Part shown: positions 6,060 to 10,000 of the stretch, piece after piece
Numbering within the stretch: position 1 is the stretch's first letter
Layout of the letters: every line of letters starts with the position of its first letter
NCBI GenBank assembly: GCA_964416065.1
Contig: CAYQCL010000064.1
Span: 1-10,000, forward strand
From: Limiplasma sp964416065
GTDB taxonomy: Bacteria > Bacillota > Clostridia > Christensenellales > Aristaeellaceae
Length of the DNA: 10,000 nt
Direction: 5' to 3'
Position numbers and translations under genes: made by a program
Notes under the pieces: generated by a model
Told to the model about the DNA's origin: nothing
Database searches by the model: none
What the model saw: the letters and a program-made list of their open reading frames with translations, nothing else

Positions 6060-7007
6060 ATGACAAACGGTTTTCACCACATCCCCGTCCTGTTTGACGA
6101 GGTGATGGAATGGATGGTCCCCGTGCCGGATGGCGTTTACGCCGACGGCACCTTGGGCGGCGGAGGGCACAGCGAGGGGATTCTGACGCGATCGGGCGGT
6201 AGTGCCGTACTGTACGGCATCGACCGTGATGGAGAGGCCATTCGGGCGGCGTCCGAGCGCCTTGGGAGATTCGCGGGCTTCCATGCCATTCAGGGCAATT
6301 TTCACGACGTCAAGACGCTCCTTTGCGAAGCGGGCGCGCCGCCGTTGAATGGCGCCCTGCTTGATCTTGGGGTGAGCAGTCATCAGCTGGATGTCGCGCG
6401 GCGCGGATTTAGCTATCACGAGAACGCGCCGCTGGACATGCGCATGGACGCGTCGGGCGGGGAAACGGCGGCGGAGTATCTCGCACGGGTCACACCGGAG
6501 GAGTTTCGCCGAATCCTCACCGAATACGGCGAGGAGAGGTGGGCCGCGCGCATCGCGCAGGTATTTGCGCAAAAGCGGGAGCAGGCCCCGATTCTGACCA
6601 CCGCCGATCTGGTTGGAGTGGTGGACGCGGCGATTCCCAAGGCCGTCCGCCGCAGGGACGAGGGCCATCCCGCCCGAAGGACGTTCCAGGCGGTGCGCAT
6701 CGCCGTAAATGACGAGCTTGCTCCACTGGAACAGGCGCTGTGCGATTTTGTGGATCTGCTGGCGCCTGGGGGAAGGCTTTTGGTCATTACCTTCCATTCG
6801 CTGGAGGATCGTATCGTAAAAAATACGTTCAGACGTCTGCAAAATCCATGCGTTTGCCCGCCGAAGGCGCCTATCTGCACCTGCGGCAGGAAGCCTCAGG
6901 GCAAGGTACTGGCGGGCGGGGCGGTTAAGCCGGCTCAGGCGGAAACGCGGGAAAACGCGCGCGCCCGAAGCGCCAAGCTGCGAGTATTTGAAAAGAATCA
7001 AGCATAG
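6060..7007 (+). CDS. rsmH: 16S rRNA (cytosine1402-N4)-methyltransferase
   Basis: A 315-residue RsmH (MraW), the SAM-dependent enzyme that adds the N4 methyl group to C1402 in the 30S P site. The landmarks are all present: HIPVLFDEV near the start, the SAM-binding DGTLGGGGHS (29-38), GIDRD, LLDLGVSSHQLD, GFSYHENAPLDMRMD, HPARRTFQAVRIAVNDEL and FHSLEDRIVKNTF. A Cys-containing segment near the C-terminus (CVCPPKAPICTCGRKP) is also usual. ATG 6060 follows GGAGGGAA. The gene usually heads the dcw cell-wall/division cluster beside mraZ and ftsL; here it sits between valS and rsmI, with no division gene in sight. Its stop codon overlaps the rsmI ribosome site. Confidence 0.97.
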   Translation: MTNGFHHIPVLFDEVMEWMVPVPDGVYADGTLGGGGHSEGILTRSGGSAVLYGIDRDGEAIRAASERLGRFAGFHAIQGNFHDVKTLLCEAGAPPLNGALLDLGVSSHQLDVARRGFSYHENAPLDMRMDASGGETAAEYLARVTPEEFRRILTEYGEERWAARIAQVFAQKREQAPILTTADLVGVVDAAIPKAVRRRDEGHPARRTFQAVRIAVNDELAPLEQALCDFVDLLAPGGRLLVITFHSLEDRIVKNTFRRLQNPCVCPPKAPICTCGRKPQGKVLAGGAVKPAQAETRENARARSAKLRVFEKNQA

Positions 7008-7017
7008 GAGGCGGCAC

Positions 7018-7881
7018 ATGTCCACTTTATACGTCGTTGCCACGCCCATAGGCAATCTGAGCGATATGACGCCGCGCGCCATTGAGACGCTCAAAGGCGT
7101 TTCTCTCATCGCGGCGGAGGATACCCGTGTGACGCAAAAGCTGCTGAACGCCTTCGATATCCATACGCCGCTCACAAGCTGTCATGAGCATAATGAGCGC
7201 GGAAAATCCGCCTATATTGTGGGAAAAATGCTCAAGGAAAACATAGACGCAGCTGTGACCACGGACGCGGGTACCCCTTGCATTAGCGATCCAGGAAGCG
7301 CACTTGTGGCGGAGGCTGTGCGCGCGGGGATTGAGGTCGTTGCCGTGCCGGGCCCTACGGCCATGGCCTCAGCCCTGAGCGTGAGCGGTTTTGAGATAAG
7401 CGAATTCACCTTTTTTGGCTTCCTGCCCAGGCAGAAAAGCGAACTGAAGGTCAAACTTTTGGACATGGTGCGACGGTCGAAGCTGGCGGTGGCGCATGAG
7501 TCGCCTCATCGCGTGAAGGAGCTGCTTCACGTGGTCTCGGAAGCGCTGCCGCACACGCTGGTGAGCGCGAGCTGTGATCTGACAAAAAAATACGAGCTTA
7601 CCCTTCGCGGAACGGTCGGCGAGGTGCTTGAGCGGCTGGAAGCAAATCCAAAGGCCGAAAAGGGCGAATATTGTCTTGTTTTCTCATGGGATGAACGAGA
7701 CCTACCGCGGCCGGAGACTGCAAAAAGCGATCTGACGCTCGAGGCGCGGCTTTTCGATGGAATGGTGCGTGGACTTTCTCTACGGGAGAGCATGGAGCGG
7801 CTGATTGAGGGCGGCGAGCGAAAGAACGCGGTAAAGGCGGCGGGATTGAGGCTGAAGGACATGATGGAGAAGGGTGCGTGA
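7018..7881 (+). CDS. rsmI: 16S rRNA (cytidine1402-2'-O)-methyltransferase
   Basis: A 287-residue RsmI (YraL family, SAM-dependent tetrapyrrole-methylase fold), which methylates the 2'-OH of C1402, the same nucleotide that RsmH methylates on N4. Typical motifs: YVVATPIGNLSDMTPRA at the start, AAEDTR, TSCHEHNE, TTDAGTPCISDPG, VPGPTA, and AHESPHRV. The C-terminal helical tail (ERLIEGGERKNAVKAAGLR) is also of the family. ATG 7018 is preferred over the in-frame ATG 6988 because AGGAGG (7006-7011) lies 6 nt upstream and the conserved region begins right there. The gap to rsmH is 10 nt, so the two should be co-translated from one mRNA. Confidence 0.97.
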   Translation: MSTLYVVATPIGNLSDMTPRAIETLKGVSLIAAEDTRVTQKLLNAFDIHTPLTSCHEHNERGKSAYIVGKMLKENIDAAVTTDAGTPCISDPGSALVAEAVRAGIEVVAVPGPTAMASALSVSGFEISEFTFFGFLPRQKSELKVKLLDMVRRSKLAVAHESPHRVKELLHVVSEALPHTLVSASCDLTKKYELTLRGTVGEVLERLEANPKAEKGEYCLVFSWDERDLPRPETAKSDLTLEARLFDGMVRGLSLRESMERLIEGGERKNAVKAAGLRLKDMMEKGA

Positions 7882-7995
7882 GCCTTGCGGGAGTCGCGCT
7901 TTACACGGGACGAGCGGCGATATTTGGATGGCCTGTCCTCTCTCCCTAAGCGTTGAGGGTCACCAAAAGTTGGAATGAAATGGGGAACATAAGAG

Positions 7996-8523
7996 ATGGA
8001 TGCCTTTTTTGAGGCACTCGTATCGGAACAAACAATGATTCCCAAGGAATACGACTGGTTTGGGCCGTTGCTGAACGACTGGGACTTTGAGTATACCGAC
8101 AGGCTGGAAACAGCTCATCCCCGCCATGTAAAGGGCGAATGGCTGTTTCGGCGCGTGCTGGAGGGCGCGGGCATCGGCGACCTGTTCATCTGCCCCTCCC
8201 GCGCTACGAAGGAGAAGGCGCCGCAGCCTGACGGCGAGTACGGGATGGCGCTGAGAATGTTCAACGAACAGGAGAAGCGCTATGATATGACGTATACGCA
8301 GGGGACGGTTTCAACGCGCCTGGCATTTCGTATGGAAGGGAAGAGGCTTGTGGGAACCGTCCTTGAGAGGCCGGAGGAAAAGTGGGTTTTTTCTGAGATG
8401 ACGCCGGACGCCTTCCGCTGGCGGAACATTACGGCGCTTGAGGACGGAAGCGAGCGTGTGAACAGTGAGATACGCGCGCGGAGAAAATCCATGTGCGGGA
8501 TGGAGGAAAACGGTCATGTATGA
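7996..8523 (+). CDS. Hypothetical lipocalin/DUF1579-like protein
   Basis: A 175-residue soluble protein with no signal peptide. The stretch LLNDWDFEYTDRL ... KGEWLFRRVLEGAGIGDLFICPSR resembles the pattern of small beta-barrel proteins of the lipocalin-like/DUF1579 kind, in which a 'GxWxxEY', 'GEWxFxxVLEGxxIxDxxI' and later alternating strands recur. That assignment is from memory of the pattern and is moderate. The function is unknown; such barrels usually bind small ligands. ATG 7996 has a modest site, GGGGA at 7982-7986. No convincing promoter or terminator was found in the 114 nt after rsmI. Its 3' end overlaps the next gene by 8 nt, so the two are probably translationally coupled and functionally linked. 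Confidence 0.8.
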   Translation: MDAFFEALVSEQTMIPKEYDWFGPLLNDWDFEYTDRLETAHPRHVKGEWLFRRVLEGAGIGDLFICPSRATKEKAPQPDGEYGMALRMFNEQEKRYDMTYTQGTVSTRLAFRMEGKRLVGTVLERPEEKWVFSEMTPDAFRWRNITALEDGSERVNSEIRARRKSMCGMEENGHV

Positions 8524-9394
8524 GCTGGTGCAGGTGTCGCCAAACGACTATTACATTCAAAGCCCCGCAAAAATAGGACTTGTAAGGCTGAATGACAAAG
8601 AGGTCTGCCTGATTGACAGCGGGAACGACAAGGACGCGGGACGAAAAATCCGGCAGATTCTGGACTCGAACGACTGGAAGCTGACGGCGATTTATAATAC
8701 CCACTCCAACGCGGATCACATCGGCGGCAATAAGTATCTGCAAGGTCAGACGAAATGCAGAATCTTCGCCCCAGGGATCGAACGAGATTTTACAAGCCAC
8801 CCGATTTTGGAGCCGTCATTTCTGTATGGAGGCTATCCCTGCAGGGAGCTGCGGCACAAGTTTCTCATGGCGCATGACAGCGACGCGGAGTATCTGACAA
8901 AGGACGTGCTGCCGGAGGGCTTTGAGATGCTTCCCTTGCCAGGGCACTTCTTTGACATGGTGGGCTTTCGTACCCCCGACGATGTGATTTATCTTGCCGA
9001 TTGTCTGTCAAGCCGTGAAGCGCTGGAAAAATATCAAATCGGATTTATCTATGACGTCGCGGCGTATATCAGGACATTGGAAACGGTCAAATCATTGGAC
9101 GCGAAGATGTTCATTCCCGCCCATGCCGAGGCGACGGAGAAAATTTCCATTTTGGCGCAGTACAATCTGGACAAGGTCTATGAGATCGCCGAAAAAATTC
9201 TTGAATTTTGCGGGGAGCCGCTTTGCTTTGAAGAGCTGTTGCGGCGGCTGTTTACGGAATACGCCTTGAAAATGAATTTTGAACAGTATGTCCTTGTGGG
9301 CAGCACCGTTCGCTCCTATCTTGCGTGGCTGAAGGATACGGACAGACTGGAGACTGAATTTGAGGACAACAGGATGCTTTGGAGGCGGGCGTGA
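8516..9394 (+). CDS. Metallo-beta-lactamase-fold hydrolase
   Basis: A 292-residue cytosolic protein of the MBL superfamily (COG0491-like). The metal motif appears as THSNADHIGG (62-71): H63, D67 and H68 are kept, but the second His of HxHxDH is Asn65. Other expected ligands are present: H144 in LPGH, D162 in YLADC and H203 in IPAHAE. Residues about 215-292 form a helical, winged-helix-like C-terminal domain, as seen in several MBL hydrolases. ATG 8516 is used because GGAGG (8502-8506) fits it; an in-frame ATG at 8465 lies within the previous gene. Overlap by 8 nt with the lipocalin-like gene suggests coupling. Possible roles include thioester, lactone or other hydrolase activity. The substrate is unknown, and this is not evidence of beta-lactam resistance. 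Confidence 0.88.
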   Translation: MYELVQVSPNDYYIQSPAKIGLVRLNDKEVCLIDSGNDKDAGRKIRQILDSNDWKLTAIYNTHSNADHIGGNKYLQGQTKCRIFAPGIERDFTSHPILEPSFLYGGYPCRELRHKFLMAHDSDAEYLTKDVLPEGFEMLPLPGHFFDMVGFRTPDDVIYLADCLSSREALEKYQIGFIYDVAAYIRTLETVKSLDAKMFIPAHAEATEKISILAQYNLDKVYEIAEKILEFCGEPLCFEELLRRLFTEYALKMNFEQYVLVGSTVRSYLAWLKDTDRLETEFEDNRMLWRRA

Positions 9395-9444
9395 GAAGCA
9401 ATTAGCGTTGGGGACCGAAATACGGGCTTTTCTGAAAAAATCGG

Positions 9445-9473
9445 TTGACAACGACGACGGATGGTGCTATGAT
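9445..9473 (+). promoter_or_regulatory. Sigma-A promoter of the DAHP synthase leader
   Basis: TTGACA (9445-9450) and TATGAT (9468-9473) are 17 bp apart, and TGC before the -10 box adds an extended -10 element. The start is expected near 9480, about 30 nt before the leader-peptide ATG. It is a strong promoter, as attenuated biosynthetic genes often have. Confidence 0.88.
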
Positions 9474-9509
9474 TTGACACAAGATCACACAGCAAAGGAG
9501 GGCGGGTCC

Positions 9510-9593
9510 ATGAGAAACAATCGAATGAACTCGTCCTATTATTACTTTAGCTTTACGTTTGCGCGTAAGGCTCTTTTGCGTTGTGCTGTGTGA
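9510..9593 (+). CDS. Tyr/Phe-rich attenuation leader peptide
   Basis: A 27-residue frame starts at ATG 9510, with AAAGGAGGG (9494-9502) ideally placed 7 nt upstream. It contains YYYFSFTF at residues 10-17: three Tyr codons in a row and three Phe codons within eight. The stop is followed 24 nt later by an intrinsic terminator and then by a DAHP synthase gene, the first enzyme of aromatic amino acid synthesis. This is the hallmark arrangement of ribosome-mediated attenuation, as in enteric pheL and trpL: stalling at Tyr or Phe codons when charged tRNAs are scarce would prevent terminator formation. Function is inferred from position and codon content. Confidence 0.85.
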   Translation: MRNNRMNSSYYYFSFTFARKALLRCAV

Positions 9594-9617
9594 GTAAGCT
9601 CATCTAGGTGAAGCAAA

Positions 9618-9648
9618 CCCTCGCGGCCAATGCCGCGGGGGCTTTTTT
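9618..9648 (+). terminator. Attenuator terminator before DAHP synthase
   Basis: CCCTCGCGGC (9618-9627) pairs with GCCGCGGGGG (9632-9641) around a CAAT loop, and six T residues follow (9643-9648). It stands between the leader peptide and the DAHP synthase ribosome site. A possible competing antiterminator pairs CGCG-UA-AGG (9562-9570, directly after the last Phe codon) with CCT-CGCG (9619-9625) in the 5' arm. A small TGAG/CTCA hairpin at the leader stop could serve as a pause or anti-antiterminator element. The terminator is clear; the alternative fold is my own pairing and not tested. Confidence 0.85.
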
Positions 9649-9672
9649 CATGAGAAGTAAGGAGGAACAACC

Positions 9673-10000
9673 ATGATCGTAATCCTGAAAAAGCATCCGG
9701 ATGAAAAACAGCTGAATAACCTTGTGGAATGGCTCAAGAGTCTCAAGATTACCATTCACCCCTCCGAGGGCGAAACGCATATGGTGCTGGGGCTGGTGGG
9801 CGATACCTCCGTGGTTGACATCGACCTTCTGCGCGCACTGGACATCGTGGAGGACGTCAAGCGTGTACAGGAGCCCTACAAGAACGCCAACCGTAAATTC
9901 CATGAGGAGGATACGATCGTTCCCGTGGCCAGTACGCAGATCGGGGGCGATGTGTTCAGCGTGATCGCCGGTCCGTGCAGCATCGAGAGCGAGGAGCAGG
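9673..10000 (+). CDS. aroF: DAHP synthase, 5' part (cut by window end)
   Basis: The first 109 codons of 3-deoxy-7-phosphoheptulonate synthase, which condenses phosphoenolpyruvate and erythrose 4-phosphate as the first step of the shikimate pathway. The N-terminal 75 or so residues form the ferredoxin-like regulatory domain of the Thermotoga maritima type (MIVILKKHPDEKQL..., then VQEPYKNANRKFHEEDT). The catalytic barrel begins with FSVIAGPCSIESEEQ, where IAGPCSIE is the diagnostic motif with the metal-binding Cys. In the Thermotoga enzyme this extra domain mediates feedback inhibition by Tyr and Phe, the same amino acids encoded in the leader peptide. ATG 9673 follows AAGGAGG. The gene runs off the window, so the full length is unknown. 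aroF is the usual symbol for this type, although naming varies. Confidence 0.95.
   Translation, partial: MIVILKKHPDEKQLNNLVEWLKSLKITIHPSEGETHMVLGLVGDTSVVDIDLLRALDIVEDVKRVQEPYKNANRKFHEEDTIVPVASTQIGGDVFSVIAGPCSIESEEQ

Noticed and set aside
7953..7981. TTGAGG-N17-TGAAAT as a promoter for the lipocalin-like gene
   Set aside because: Only 4 of 6 matches in each box, and the start would fall downstream of the ribosome site.

Overview
The window reads as a chromosomal, mostly housekeeping stretch of a moderately GC-rich Bacillota, most likely a clostridial lineage. The evidence is a long-form hibernation factor (hpf), a valine T-box, Shine-Dalgarno sites close to AGGAGG before nearly every gene, a sigma-H-type promoter, and several near-perfect sigma-A promoters. 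All confident genes lie on the + strand. No rRNA, tRNA, CRISPR array, insertion sequence or prophage gene was seen.

Layout. (1) 1-464: non-coding upstream region of hpf. It holds a 12-nt direct repeat, a sequence matching the sigma-H consensus, and a possible 38-codon upstream ORF that overlaps the hpf start as ATGA. (2) 465-1122: hpf and its intrinsic terminator. (3) 1222-2345: an M20-family amidohydrolase with its own promoter. (4) 2385-2841: rpmF (L32) behind a consensus promoter, a likely second promoter and a structured leader of about 200 nt. (5) About 2862-7881: a valine T-box riboswitch, a small two-helix membrane protein, valS, rsmH and rsmI, all closely spaced. (6) 7996-9394: an overlapping pair encoding a lipocalin/DUF1579-like protein and a metallo-beta-lactamase-fold protein. 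(7) 9445-10000: a promoter, a 27-codon leader peptide rich in Tyr and Phe, an attenuator hairpin, and the 5' part of a Thermotoga-type DAHP synthase gene that runs off the window.

Theme: sections 2, 4 and 5 concern translation: ribosome dimerisation/hibernation, a 50S protein, valyl-tRNA supply, and the two methyltransferases that modify the same 16S nucleotide, C1402. Two amino-acid-sensing RNA switches of different kinds occur within 7 kb. One is a tRNA-binding T-box for valine. The other looks like ribosome-mediated attenuation for aromatic amino acids.

The most interesting items are the apparently undescribed Tyr/Phe leader peptide and attenuator before DAHP synthase, the unrecognised small membrane protein inside the valine T-box regulon, the sigma-H-type promoter and putative upstream ORF of hpf, and the rpmF leader. 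Nothing here amounts to a wholly new defence or mobile system.
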